A DNA stretch of 64,000 nucleotides, taken from contig NZ_JAUHTQ010000017.1 in assembly GCF_030418165.1 (NCBI RefSeq), positions 1 through 64,000 of the forward strand, in the 5' to 3' direction. The notes beneath the pieces are model-generated. The model had not been told where the DNA came from and searched no databases. It was given only the letters and a program-made list of their open reading frames with translations. Positions 24,764 through 33,202 of the stretch are shown in pieces (the first letter of the stretch is position 1; each line of letters starts with the position of its first letter). The DNA is from Ureibacillus aquaedulcis. GTDB lineage: Bacteria; Bacillota; Bacilli; Bacillales_A; Planococcaceae. A program made the position numbers and the translations under genes.

Positions 24764-25399
24764 ATGATGGAGAATAAGAAAGTTCAAGTAAAACAGCCGA
24801 AGTATCAAAAAATTGCAGCTGATATCGCATCCAGAATTGTTGAAAAGAAATACTTGGTTGGCGAAAAAATTTATGCAAGGTCTTCATTGGCAAGTCAATA
24901 TGGTGTATCGTCCGAAACTGCAAGAAGAGCTATTGCCGTTTTGCAGGATCTTGAAATTGTAGAAGCCACTAAAGGCAGTGGCGTCATGATAAAATCCTAT
25001 GAAAAAGCAGCACAGTTTGTCCATCAGTTTCTAGAAGTGCAATCCGTTTACCAAGTGCAATTGGAGATGCTCGAAAGTATTAAAAGACAAAAGAATGAGT
25101 TGGAAGTATTACAAGAAACAACAGAGCGGCTGGTTAGTCGTACGGAGAGATTTAAATCCATCAATCCTTTTGTCCCATTTCAAGTCGAACTAAATGAAGA
25201 CACACCTTATCTGTCACAATCCATTGGTACCCTTAACTTTTGGCAAAATACCATGGCAACAATTGTTGGAATTCGACGAGGAGTAGAACTAATTATTTCT
25301 CCTGGCCCCTATGCTACCTTTGAACAAGGGGATGTTATTTATTTTATTGGAAATGATGAATGTATAGATCGGGTTCATAAATTTTTATATCCACAATGA
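24764..25399 (+). CDS. busR: GntR-RCK_C regulator, BusR type
   Basis: A 211-residue protein joining an N-terminal GntR winged helix (about 11-80, with SLASQYGVSSETARRAIAVL and the wing KGSGVMIKS) to a coiled-coil helix (about 95-135) and a C-terminal RCK_C (TrkA-C) domain (about 140-211, VGIRRGVELIISPGPYATFEQGDVIYFIG). This is the architecture and length of BusR, the c-di-AMP-bound repressor of the BusA/OpuA glycine betaine importer in lactococci and streptococci. The opuA genes lie immediately downstream. It therefore probably limits osmolyte uptake when c-di-AMP is high. The c-di-AMP link is known of the family, not shown here. Confidence 0.85.
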   Translation: MMENKKVQVKQPKYQKIAADIASRIVEKKYLVGEKIYARSSLASQYGVSSETARRAIAVLQDLEIVEATKGSGVMIKSYEKAAQFVHQFLEVQSVYQVQLEMLESIKRQKNELEVLQETTERLVSRTERFKSINPFVPFQVELNEDTPYLSQSIGTLNFWQNTMATIVGIRRGVELIISPGPYATFEQGDVIYFIGNDECIDRVHKFLYPQ

Positions 25400-25403
25400 G
25401 TTA

Positions 25404-25445
25404 GCGCGTAGATACCGAACAAACCGGTATCTAACGCCTTTTTTT
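25404..25445 (+). terminator. Terminator of busR
   Basis: Stem TAGATACCG/CGGTATCTA, extended by GCG/CGC across a bulge, followed by a run of T residues. It separates busR from the opuA operon, which has its own promoter. Confidence 0.85.
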
Positions 25446-25491
25446 ATTGTCTGGAAGATTATTTCCTTTACTAGTTTCCTAGATTGTTGAG

Positions 25492-25530
25492 TTGACACAA
25501 GTAACAACCTTTTGTTAACATGAAGTTGTT
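25492..25530 (+). promoter_or_regulatory. opuA promoter with 28-bp palindrome
   Basis: TTGACA (25492-25497) and a weak -10 TAACAT (25516-25521) with an 18-base spacer. A symmetrical element AACAAC-N4-TGTTAACA-N4-GTTGTT occupies 25503-25530 and covers the -10. A repressor bound there would block RNA polymerase; BusR, encoded just upstream, is the obvious candidate. Confidence 0.55.
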
Positions 25531-25586
25531 GCTTAGTTGTAAACTAATAAAAAACAGTTTTGAGAATAATAGGAAAGGGGAACTGT

Positions 25587-26786
25587 ATGACGAAAATTAA
25601 AGTTGAAAATGTAACGAAAATTTTTGGCAAGCATATCAATAGTGCTCTTAAGCTTGTCGAACAGAAAAAAAGTAAAACAGAGATCCTTAAACAAACAGGT
25701 GCTACAATCGGTGTTTATGATGCAAGCTTTTCAGTAAATGAGGGTGAAATCTTTGTTATTATGGGGCTTTCAGGTAGTGGTAAATCCACGTTAGTGCGTC
25801 TGCTAAACCATCTTATTGAACCTACCAGCGGAAGTATTTACATAGACGGTGAAAACATCTCCAAAATGAATAAACAACAGCTCAGAACCATAAGACGTGA
25901 AAAAATGAGCATGGTGTTTCAAAACTTCGGTTTATTCCCACAACGAACAGTCCTTGCCAATACCGAATACGGCTTAGAAGTACGCGGTATCCCTAAAGAA
26001 GAAAGAACAAAAAAAGCAGAAGCTGCTTTAGAAAACGCAGGATTATTACCGTACAAAGATCAATTCCCGAGTCAACTATCGGGGGGAATGCAACAGCGTG
26101 TTGGATTAGCGCGAGCGTTGGCAAATAACCCGGATATATTATTAATGGATGAGGCTTTCTCTGCTCTCGACCCATTGATTCGAAAAGATATGCAAGACGA
26201 ATTATTAGATTTACAACAAAAAGTTAGAAAGACCATTATATTCATTACACACGATCTAAATGAGGCATTGCGTATTGGTGATCGCATCGCGTTAATGAAG
26301 GATGGGAAAATCATTCAAATTGGCACGGGAGAAGAGATTCTTACAAACCCGGCAAATGACTATGTTAAAACATTCCTTGAAGATGTAGACCGTTCGAAAG
26401 TTTTAACTGTAGAAAATGCCATGATTCGACCAATTTCCGTGAATGTGGAAATCGATGGACCAAAAGTAGCGTTGAAACGTATGCGTGAAGAAGAGGTCAG
26501 TGTATTGCTTGCAGTTGACAAAAATAGAGAGTTTAAAGGCTATATTACTGCTGATGATGCATTGGAAGCTGCAAAACGTGGCGAAAAAAATGTGGTTGGC
26601 ATTCTAAAAACGGATATGGAATCAGTTGCACCTGATATGCTCATCCAAGATGTATTAGGAATAATTTCCGAATCATCCATTCCGTTGGCAGTTGTAAAAG
26701 AGAATAAATTAGTGGGTGTTTTAATAAAAGGCGTAGTCATCCAATCTCTTGCTTCGGATACTGAGGAGGTGGCCGCAAATGAATAA
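25587..26786 (+). CDS. opuAA: Glycine betaine ABC transporter ATPase
   Basis: A 399-residue ATPase of the OpuAA/ProV type. An N-terminal extension (about 1-45) precedes the nucleotide-binding domain with [10 protein letters not shown]-loop [13 protein letters not shown], signature LSGGMQQRV, Walker [13 protein letters not shown] and [10 protein letters not shown]. Tandem CBS domains fill about 270-390; in OpuA these sense ionic strength or c-di-AMP. The start is ATG at 25587 behind GGAAAGGGG. It overlaps opuAB by eight bases. With OpuAB and OpuAC it imports glycine betaine and related solutes under high osmolarity. Confidence 0.92.
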   Translation: MTKIKVENVTKIFGKHINSALKLVEQKKSKTEILKQTGATIGVYDASFSVNEGEIFVIMGLSGSGKSTLVRLLNHLIEPTSGSIYIDGENISKMNKQQLRTIRREKMSMVFQNFGLFPQRTVLANTEYGLEVRGIPKEERTKKAEAALENAGLLPYKDQFPSQLSGGMQQRVGLARALANNPDILLMDEAFSALDPLIRKDMQDELLDLQQKVRKTIIFITHDLNEALRIGDRIALMKDGKIIQIGTGEEILTNPANDYVKTFLEDVDRSKVLTVENAMIRPISVNVEIDGPKVALKRMREEEVSVLLAVDKNREFKGYITADDALEAAKRGEKNVVGILKTDMESVAPDMLIQDVLGIISESSIPLAVVKENKLVGVLIKGVVIQSLASDTEEVAANE

Positions 26787-27627
26787 AATGCTAGATTCGA
26801 TTCCAAGTTTGCCAGTAGCGGATACAGTCGAAACAATAATGGACTGGTTAACAAGTCATCTATCTGCATTGTTTAGCTTTATCCAAGATGGCGGTAAGAA
26901 TGCCATGGACTTCATCACGGAAATGCTGGTTGCAATTCCGCCAGTTGTCTTTATTTTAGTAATAGCCATCATTGCCTTTTTCGCTACAAAAAGAAAGTTT
27001 GGTTTAGCTATTTTTTCTATCATAGGCCTGTTATTTATTTATAACCAAGGTCTATGGGAAGAGTTAATGAACACAATAACGCTTGTCATTTTTTCAAGTA
27101 TTATAGCAATTATTATAGGAATCCCACTAGGTATTTTAATGTCGAAAAGCATCGTTGCAGAAAACATTATTAAACCAATATTGGACTTTATGCAGACAAT
27201 GCCAGGATTTGTTTATTTAATACCGGCAGTTGCCTTCTTCGGTATCGGTGTTGTACCAGGTGTTTTTGCATCGGTCATCTTCGCATTACCGCCAACAGTT
27301 CGTTTTACAAATCTAGGTATCCGACAAGTACCAAGGGAATTAGTTGAAGCAGCGGATTCTTACGGTAGTACTGGATGGCAAAAGCTTCTTAAAGTTGAAT
27401 TGCCATTAGCGAAATCAACGATAATGGCAGGTATTAACCAAACAGTATTGTTATCTCTATCGATGGTTGTCATCGCTTCGATGATTGGTGCACCTGGTTT
27501 AGGTAGGGAAGTGTTATCTGCTTTACAACGCGCCCAAGTAGGAAATGGGTTTGTAGCAGGCCTTAGTCTTGTAATATTTGCCATTATTGTTGACCGTTTA
27601 ACGCAAAGTTTTAATAAAAAGAAGTAA
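26779..27627 (+). CDS. opuAB: Glycine betaine ABC transporter permease
   Basis: A 282-residue permease, the exact length of B. subtilis OpuAB. A regulatory N-terminal stretch of about 50 residues precedes the membrane segments. The EAA coupling loop reads [20 protein letters not shown] near residue 185, followed by [10 protein letters not shown]. The start at 26779 follows GAGGAGGTG and overlaps opuAA; a longer frame lies within opuAA. It forms the homodimeric channel used by OpuAA and OpuAC. Confidence 0.92.
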   Translation: MNKMLDSIPSLPVADTVETIMDWLTSHLSALFSFIQDGGKNAMDFITEMLVAIPPVVFILVIAIIAFFATKRKFGLAIFSIIGLLFIYNQGLWEELMNTITLVIFSSIIAIIIGIPLGILMSKSIVAENIIKPILDFMQTMPGFVYLIPAVAFFGIGVVPGVFASVIFALPPTVRFTNLGIRQVPRELVEAADSYGSTGWQKLLKVELPLAKSTIMAGINQTVLLSLSMVVIASMIGAPGLGREVLSALQRAQVGNGFVAGLSLVIFAIIVDRLTQSFNKKK

Positions 27628-27643
27628 TGGAAAGGGAGATTGG

Positions 27644-28549
27644 ATGAATTTCAAAAAAATAAAAATGATGGGCCTAGCTGTTGGGGTGGGAGCAATGCTT
27701 GCTGCCTGCAGCGGCGGCTCGGATGAAGGGGCAGAGTCAACAGGAGATGCTAAAGATGCATCAAAAAATGGTGGATCGAATGAAATAAATCTGGCCTATG
27801 TCGAATGGGATACAGAGGTAGCGTCTACGCATGTTGTAGGTAAAGTTCTAGAAGACTTAGGGTATGACGTTACTTTGACTCCTTTGGATAATGCCATTAT
27901 GTGGGAAGCTGTATCCAGTGGGGAAGCAGATGCAACGGTTTCGGCCTGGCTGCCAAATACGCATGCTTCACAATATGCAGAATACAAAGATAGTATGGTG
28001 GAGTTAGGTGAAAATCTAACAGGTGCCAAAATTGGGTTGGTTGTACCTGCCTATATGGATGTTGATTCAATTGAGGACCTATCTGACGAAGCGAACATGA
28101 CGATAACAGGCATTGAGCCAGGTGCAGGCGTTTTGGGCGCAGCTGAAAAAGCTGTAGAAGATTATGAAAATCTAAGCGGATGGGAAGTTTTACCTTCATC
28201 TTCGGGTGCGATGAATGTTGCATTGGGCCAAGCAATCGAAAATGAAGAAGAAATAATTGTCACTGGTTGGTCTCCACACTGGATGTTCTCTTCATATGAT
28301 TTGAAATACCTGGAAGATCCAAAAGGTGTATTCGGCGGTGAAGAGATACTTGGTACTTTTGCTCGCAAAGGGTTAGAAGAAGACATGCCTGAAGCATACA
28401 AAGTACTGGATGCATTTAATTGGACAACAGAAGATATTGAAGCAGTAATGCTTGATATTGCGAATGGTACGGATCCGGATGAAGCAGCGACTAACTGGAT
28501 TAATGAAAATACTGAAAAAGTTGCCGAGTGGACAGAAGGCGTAGAGTAG
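27644..28549 (+). CDS. opuAC: Glycine betaine-binding lipoprotein, canonical order
   Basis: A 301-residue lipoprotein with lipobox LAAC (Cys22) and a Ser/Gly/Asp-rich linker. The ligand-binding domain begins with EINLAYVEWDTEVAS (about 47-61), passes through VPAYMDVDSIEDL (134-146) and continues with TITGIEPGAG (153-162) to the C-terminal WTEGVE. Conserved tryptophans (Trp55, and those in EVLP and SPHWMF segments) are candidates for the aromatic cage that binds the trimethylammonium head group. Third gene of opuA; the lobe order is that of B. subtilis OpuAC, unlike its downstream neighbour. Confidence 0.92.
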   Translation: MNFKKIKMMGLAVGVGAMLAACSGGSDEGAESTGDAKDASKNGGSNEINLAYVEWDTEVASTHVVGKVLEDLGYDVTLTPLDNAIMWEAVSSGEADATVSAWLPNTHASQYAEYKDSMVELGENLTGAKIGLVVPAYMDVDSIEDLSDEANMTITGIEPGAGVLGAAEKAVEDYENLSGWEVLPSSSGAMNVALGQAIENEEEIIVTGWSPHWMFSSYDLKYLEDPKGVFGGEEILGTFARKGLEEDMPEAYKVLDAFNWTTEDIEAVMLDIANGTDPDEAATNWINENTEKVAEWTEGVE

Positions 28550-28650
28550 ATTCCTGAGGGCTTTAGCTTTTTAAGAACCTGCTAAGGGATATGCATAGGG
28601 ATTTATAGTCAATTGAATTAAAAAGATTTATTTTCATTACTGCAATAAAC

Positions 28651-28690
28651 AAAAGGGGTTATCTTTACAATAGATAGCCCCTTCAATTTA
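28651..28690 (+). terminator. Hairpin between the two opuAC genes
   Basis: Twelve-base stem AAGGGGTTATCT/AGATAGCCCCTT followed by a poor T-run (TTCAATTT). It may terminate part of the transcripts or stabilise the opuAA-AB-AC message. Confidence 0.6.
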
Positions 28691-28704
28691 AAGGAGGATG
28701 AAGA

Positions 28705-29619
28705 ATGTTAAAAATAAAATCAATGGGTATTACTTTAGGCGTATCTGTTTCATTACTATTAACTGGCTGTGGTGATGAAGAAGGAAATCAGGACAGTGTG
28801 AACACCACAGGCGAGAATGCGAATTTGGGTGAACAGTTGGATTATACAATTACAGGTATCGAACCAGGTGCGGGAATCACTGAACTGTCCCATAATACTC
28901 TGGAGGGGTATGGAAACTTGGAAGGTTGGGAACTTCTAGAAAGTTCAACAGCAGGTATGTTAGGTGTACTAGATGGAGCAATTAAAAACGAGGAACCAAT
29001 CATAATAACAGGTTGGACCCCACACTGGATGTTCTCTGCATATGATTTGAAATTTCTAGAAGATCCCAAAGGCACATTAGGTGGTAGTGAAAATATAAAT
29101 ACCATAGCAAGAAAAGGCTTGGAAGAAGATATGCCGAATGCTTATAAAATTCTTGACCGCTTCTACTGGGAACCGGAAGATATGGAAACAGTAATGTATG
29201 ATGCACAAGAGGGTTCATTTGAAGAAGCCGCACAAAATTGGATCGAAGAGAATCCGGAAAAAGTGAAGGAATGGACAGAAGGTATCGAGAAGGTAGAAGG
29301 AAAAGAAATTGAGCTGGTTTCAACACCATGGGATACAGAACGTGCTTCGGGCACTGTGATGAAGGCCATATTAGAGCAACAAGGATTCACCGTAACATTG
29401 ACGCCTGTCGATCCAGCAATTATGTTCGAAGCAATCGCTAATGGCGAAGGGGATGCTAGTGTTGCTCCTTGGTTGCCTACAACACACAAATCTTTCTATG
29501 AAAAGCATGCCGAAGACATTGTAGATTTAGGGGAAAATCTCAAAGGAACACAAACTGGTTTCGTAGTTCCAGCTTATATGGAAATTGATTCAATCGAGGA
29601 TTTACAACCTAAACAATAA
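28705..29619 (+). CDS. Circularly permuted OpuAC-like betaine-binding lipoprotein
   Basis: A 304-residue lipoprotein (lipobox LTGC, Cys22). It contains both OpuAC lobes but in reversed order: TITGIEPGAG is at 48-57 and the segment ending WTEGIEK at 190-196. EIELVSTPWDTERASG then follows (201-216), and the protein stops just after VPAYMEIDSIEDL (288-300). In the neighbouring canonical OpuAC the SIEDL segment directly precedes TITGIEPGAG. The permutation point is thus the lobe junction. Such lobe swapping is, to my knowledge, known for OpuA binding domains of lactic acid bacteria. ATG is preceded by AAAGGAGG. It probably feeds the same OpuAA/AB channel or binds a different betaine. A lone receptor, it has no transporter genes of its own. 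Confidence 0.85.
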   Translation: MLKIKSMGITLGVSVSLLLTGCGDEEGNQDSVNTTGENANLGEQLDYTITGIEPGAGITELSHNTLEGYGNLEGWELLESSTAGMLGVLDGAIKNEEPIIITGWTPHWMFSAYDLKFLEDPKGTLGGSENINTIARKGLEEDMPNAYKILDRFYWEPEDMETVMYDAQEGSFEEAAQNWIEENPEKVKEWTEGIEKVEGKEIELVSTPWDTERASGTVMKAILEQQGFTVTLTPVDPAIMFEAIANGEGDASVAPWLPTTHKSFYEKHAEDIVDLGENLKGTQTGFVVPAYMEIDSIEDLQPKQ

Positions 29620-29655
29620 AATAAGCAACGGCAATAGCTCGGCGTAAATTCAAAG

Positions 29656-29692
29656 TGAGGTGATGAATCTAACCGAAATTCATCACCTAATA
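29656..29692. terminator. Bidirectional terminator
   Basis: Perfect stem AGGTGATGAAT/ATTCATCACCT between the end of the betaine cluster and the convergent hypothetical gene. T-rich sequence follows on the plus strand. Confidence 0.7.
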
Positions 29693-30142
29693 TTATTTAT
29701 CTATTGTATCGTATCCGATTACCGTCCATATTCCGGAAGAATCCTGCTTAATAAGTCTTTTTAAGTAAACGAGTTTAATGGGAGTATCGCTATCATTTAC
29801 TGCAACGACAGATGTATCCTTTGTGCTGTGTAAAAGCTTTACGTTTCCTTCCTCAATCGGATACTCTCCTTCAATACCTTCTGGAGAAAGCTGTAAACTC
29901 ACAAAGACCTGGGTTGTCATAAGAGGGTCCAGTCTCCATGGAGAATGCCCTTCGTCAACACTTTTTTGAGCGTTCTGTTCTTTCTTTAAATCATAAGGCA
30001 CCTCTACTTGTGGATTGATATCGTACTCTTTCGCTTGAACCGGAAAGATAATATTGTTATAAATATCAACACTTTCAAGCTCAACAATTAATTGATTCGA
30101 TTCGAGAAATGCGGGAACTGCATTTTCTTCTATAATGTCCAC
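29693..30142 (-). CDS. Hypothetical protein
   Basis: A 149-residue soluble protein without signal peptide or membrane segment. I do not recognise the family. Visible features are an acidic N terminus, a central SPWRLDPLMTTQVFVSLQLS strand-rich part and a C-terminal block (TPIKLVYLKRLIKQDSSGIW, then TVIGYD). The alternating hydrophobic pattern predicts mostly beta structure. The start is GTG at 30142, eight bases after GGAGG, which supports real translation. It is monocistronic, convergent with the betaine cluster. Confidence 0.7.
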   Translation of the reverse strand: MDIIEENAVPAFLESNQLIVELESVDIYNNIIFPVQAKEYDINPQVEVPYDLKKEQNAQKSVDEGHSPWRLDPLMTTQVFVSLQLSPEGIEGEYPIEEGNVKLLHSTKDTSVVAVNDSDTPIKLVYLKRLIKQDSSGIWTVIGYDTIDK

Positions 30143-30358
30143 AGTAAAAACCTCCGTCTTTATTAGGTATGTTAAGACATTACCGTTATTATTTGCAAAA
30201 CTTTAATTTTTACTCTAAAAAGGATAAAATTTTTAATTCAGGTTAATATCCTGCTTATCGACAAAAGTTGTTTTATGATTGATATTAGTTAAGTATGTTG
30301 GTTATTGTTTAATTTAATTCCTCGATTTTAATAATCCATCAAAATAGTGTAATTAATG

Positions 30359-30392
30359 AAAGGAGAAGCAGCATAAAAGCAGCTTCTCCTTA
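30359..30392 (-). terminator. Terminator of the ABC-2 exporter operon
   Basis: Stem AAGGAGAAGC/GCTTCTCCTT immediately downstream of the permease stop on the minus strand, with a T-containing tail (TTTCATTAATT). Confidence 0.75.
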
Positions 30393-30397
30393 TGTAA

Positions 30398-31099
30398 TTA
30401 ATCAACCATTGTCTTTTTATAGAGTACGATTGTGAAAAACCAAGTAATGATGGACCAAACAAGGATTGTAATAATTGGAACCATAATATCAGTTGCTGTA
30501 TAGGCTTGCTCGATTGACTCTGCCAATAAAATGATTTGTGCACTAGGTAACCATTCGGCGATTTGCAAGATTGGATACTTTCCGGAAAGTTGCAAAGCAA
30601 ATGGACCGAACGAGAAAATTAACATGATGGGTAAAATGGCGACAGATGCTTCCAAAATTGTTTTTGTAAAGAGTGCGCATAAAGTTCCGAGTCCAATATA
30701 AAATACTGCCGAAAGGAAAAGGGCCATGCCTAAAATCAGCCAGTTGGCAGGATTATAGCCAACAAGATAAACGGAAAGTATGATTGTAATAGCCGAGATT
30801 GTAAATACCAACAAGCTTTTTCCAAGTAGAATATCAAACAAGGTTGCTGGTGACAGCATTAGGCTACGGAGCGTATTTCTCTCCTTTTCTTCTGCGATTA
30901 AACAACACTGTACAAAGCTGGTCACCGCTACAAACGCCGGGTTGACTGGCAAAAAGTACCCCTGCATGCTCTCTATACCGGTTTGATTGTAGATTAAAGC
31001 CATAATTAGCGGCAATAATACCATGGTGGAAACTGCATAGTTACGGGAAAATTCTTTGTAGTCCTTCATAAAGATTGCATGTATGCGCGTTAAATTCAT
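30398..31099 (-). CDS. ABC-2 type transporter permease
   Basis: A 233-residue membrane protein with six hydrophobic segments in the ABC-2/NatB-like pattern: MKDYKEFSRNYAVSTMVLLP at the N terminus, VQCCLIAEEKERNTLRSLML (the conserved coupling segment EEKERNTLRSLM) and a C-terminal hairpin of two spans. The start overlaps the stop of the ATPase gene by four bases (ATGA). Together they make a two-gene exporter of unknown substrate, resembling bacteriocin-immunity and sodium/drug exporters of this class. Confidence 0.82.
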   Translation of the reverse strand: MNLTRIHAIFMKDYKEFSRNYAVSTMVLLPLIMALIYNQTGIESMQGYFLPVNPAFVAVTSFVQCCLIAEEKERNTLRSLMLSPATLFDILLGKSLLVFTISAITIILSVYLVGYNPANWLILGMALFLSAVFYIGLGTLCALFTKTILEASVAILPIMLIFSFGPFALQLSGKYPILQIAEWLPSAQIILLAESIEQAYTATDIMVPIITILVWSIITWFFTIVLYKKTMVD

Positions 31100-31944
31100 A
31101 TTAAATCACTCCCTGTCAATTGCATGAATATATCTCCTAAAGTTGGTTCGTTCCTGTAAATACGCGAGAGAAGACCTTGATTCATCCACTCATATACTTT
31201 TTTTGCTTCTTTCCTGTTATTTTCGATGCAATGCTCACTGCCATCTACTAATTCCACGGTAATGGTATCATCGCTAAATTGTTTCTTTAAATCCTGTGGA
31301 GAACCTATCGCACGAATCTTCCCTTTATGCAAGAAGGCAACACGATTACAAAGTGTTTCGGCCTCGCTCATATCATGAGTGGTTAAGAATATAGTGGTAC
31401 CGATTTCATTCAGCTTGCGCAAACCATTATAAATATGGTGGGTATTCACTGGGTCCAATGCAGAAGTTGGTTCATCCAAAAATAACAGTTCAGGCTTATG
31501 CATAATAGAACGTGCTAATGTCACGCGCTGAGTCATTCCTTTGGATAACTTACTGACTTTTTTCTTTCGATCCTTATATAGGTTTACAAAGTCAAGTGCC
31601 TCTTTAACGGAACTTGTTGGCAAGTTGTAAAGCTTGCTGTAAAGCAGAAGATTTTCTTCAACAGATAGCCGGGAATATAGGCCGCTATTATCCGTTAGAA
31701 TGCCAAATCGCGCTCGATTCTCGGTTTTCTTCATTTCCTCGGCATCCTGCCCTAATACAAATACACTGCCACCAGACCTTGTTAATTGAGCAGTAAGGAT
31801 CTTGATGGTAGTTGTCTTTCCAGATCCACTAGGGCCTAGAAATCCAAATATTTCCCCTTTTTTAATGCTGAATGAAACATCCTGCAAGGCTTCTTCTTTT
31901 TGGAAACTTTTCTGTAAATGTTGTACGTCAATTACATTCATCAT
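31096..31944 (-). CDS. ABC transporter ATPase (ABC-2 exporter)
   Basis: A 282-residue ATPase. GPSGSGKTTT (Walker A), LSKGMTQRVTLARSIM (signature), LLFLDEPTSALD (Walker B) and LTTHDMSEAE (switch His) are intact. The C-terminal 70 residues form the small extension seen in drug and lantibiotic-immunity ATPases. GGAGG lies eight bases before the ATG at 31944; an ATG 15 bases upstream overlaps that site. It powers the adjacent permease. The LytTR fusion regulator encoded just upstream on the same strand is the likely controller of this pair. Confidence 0.87.
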   Translation of the reverse strand: MMNVIDVQHLQKSFQKEEALQDVSFSIKKGEIFGFLGPSGSGKTTTIKILTAQLTRSGGSVFVLGQDAEEMKKTENRARFGILTDNSGLYSRLSVEENLLLYSKLYNLPTSSVKEALDFVNLYKDRKKKVSKLSKGMTQRVTLARSIMHKPELLFLDEPTSALDPVNTHHIYNGLRKLNEIGTTIFLTTHDMSEAETLCNRVAFLHKGKIRAIGSPQDLKKQFSDDTITVELVDGSEHCIENNRKEAKKVYEWMNQGLLSRIYRNEPTLGDIFMQLTGSDLI

Positions 31945-32091
31945 CTTCCATTCCTCCAACTTCGTTATTTACACATCTAGCATAAGTTGAAGGAATGGAG
32001 TGGGCATTAAAATCAGGATGAAAGGAGTTATTTGGTGATAGGAGGTGTCATAAATTGCTTAAATGGATAACGAAATTTCCCAGGAAATTGG

Positions 32092-33042
32092 TCAAATACC
32101 GATAATTCGTTTTAATTCGACTAACTTATTCTTTGATAGAGGTACTACCGTCTCTGTGGAGGTATGAAGGGATAAACTGTAACTATTTCGGGTCCATGTA
32201 ATTATTTCCCTTACTTTTTGCAAGTTCACAATGTAAGAACGGTGGCATCGGAAGAAGCCAAATGGTGTCAATTTTTGTTCTAATTCGTTTAAGGTCAATG
32301 AAGTGGGATAGGTTTCTCCACTCAGATAAACCGACACTTGGCCTTCAACACTTTCTATATAATCAATCTCAGGAGGATTAAATAAAATAATTTTTTCATT
32401 CCGTTTTGTTGGAATCTTTTCAAAACGAAAAGGAATAATGTCGTTTTTCTCCAAAGCAGCCGTTTCTTCCTCTTTTACATCTAGTGGCTGTAAACCTGAA
32501 GCCTCGAGACGGAAGACCGAATCGCTGGCAAATAAAATTTCTTCCATATTATTTGATAACAAAATAACTGTTTTTTGTTCCTTCTTTAAAGAGAGCAATA
32601 AGTTCATAACAATTCTTTTTGAATGTTCATCAAGGTTTTGTAGTGGTTCTTCGATAACCTGAATTGGTTTTTCGTTCATAAAACAATGGATGAGACGTAA
32701 CCTTTGTTTTTCCGCACTAGATAAATTATGTAGCCTTGCTTTCTTTTTATCAGCCAACTCAAAAATCGTTAGTAAGTCCCCATGTTCTGTTGAGGGGCTG
32801 TATAAGCCTTTTAAAAAGCTGATATATTCATTAATGGTTAGTCGATTATAAAATCCATTATCTCTATACTCGGTATGTATAAGCGGATTGGAACTGAATT
32901 GTTTGGTCAAAAAGTTTAATTTTGCTACATCTGAGTAGATGCCGATAATGGAACCTTCCTCAAATTGCATTTCTATACTTGGAGAAATCACATTTCCTTC
33001 TACAGCAAAGGAGTCTATTGTTATGGCTATGTTTGAAGTCAT
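32092..33042 (-). CDS. LytTR regulator fused to a degenerate ABC ATPase domain
   Basis: A 316-residue protein. Residues 1-205 align with an ABC nucleotide-binding domain: the signature appears as LSSAEKQRLRLI and Walker B as IQVIEEPLQNLDEHS. The expected Walker A is replaced by IIGIYSDVAKLNFL with no Gly-Lys-Ser/Thr, and the switch His position reads LLSNNMEEI. Residues 215-316 are a LytTR DNA-binding domain (IDYIESVEGQVSVYL ... FGFFRCHRSYIVNL). The ABC part probably cannot hydrolyse ATP. It may act as a sensor or docking partner for the ABC exporter whose genes follow. I know of no characterised member. Separated from the exporter genes by about 150 bases. Confidence 0.82.
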   Translation of the reverse strand: MTSNIAITIDSFAVEGNVISPSIEMQFEEGSIIGIYSDVAKLNFLTKQFSSNPLIHTEYRDNGFYNRLTINEYISFLKGLYSPSTEHGDLLTIFELADKKKARLHNLSSAEKQRLRLIHCFMNEKPIQVIEEPLQNLDEHSKRIVMNLLLSLKKEQKTVILLSNNMEEILFASDSVFRLEASGLQPLDVKEEETAALEKNDIIPFRFEKIPTKRNEKIILFNPPEIDYIESVEGQVSVYLSGETYPTSLTLNELEQKLTPFGFFRCHRSYIVNLQKVREIITWTRNSYSLSLHTSTETVVPLSKNKLVELKRIIGI

Positions 33043-33162
33043 AATAAATCCTCTCTACGTATTATTCTAAAATTAATACTATTATAATAATTATACACAA
33101 ATGGGATAGAGAGGAAAAATGGGAGATTTTTGGGTAGTTTCTGTAAATTCTTTATATCAGAA

Positions 33163-33194
33163 TAAAAAAGTGCTTCTCATCTGAAAGCACTTTT
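33163..33194 (-). terminator. Terminator of AraC-type gene
   Basis: Stem AAAAGTGCTT/AAGCACTTTT just after the stop codon on the minus strand, with a T-run continuing. Confidence 0.85.
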
Positions 33195-33202
33195 CCGTTT
33201 TA

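Noticed and set aside
32055-32105. Small cationic peptide ORF on the plus strand (TTG start after AGGAGGTG)
   Set aside because: Only 16 codons, antisense to the end of the LytTR gene, with no promoter or terminator seen; the open frame is probably chance.
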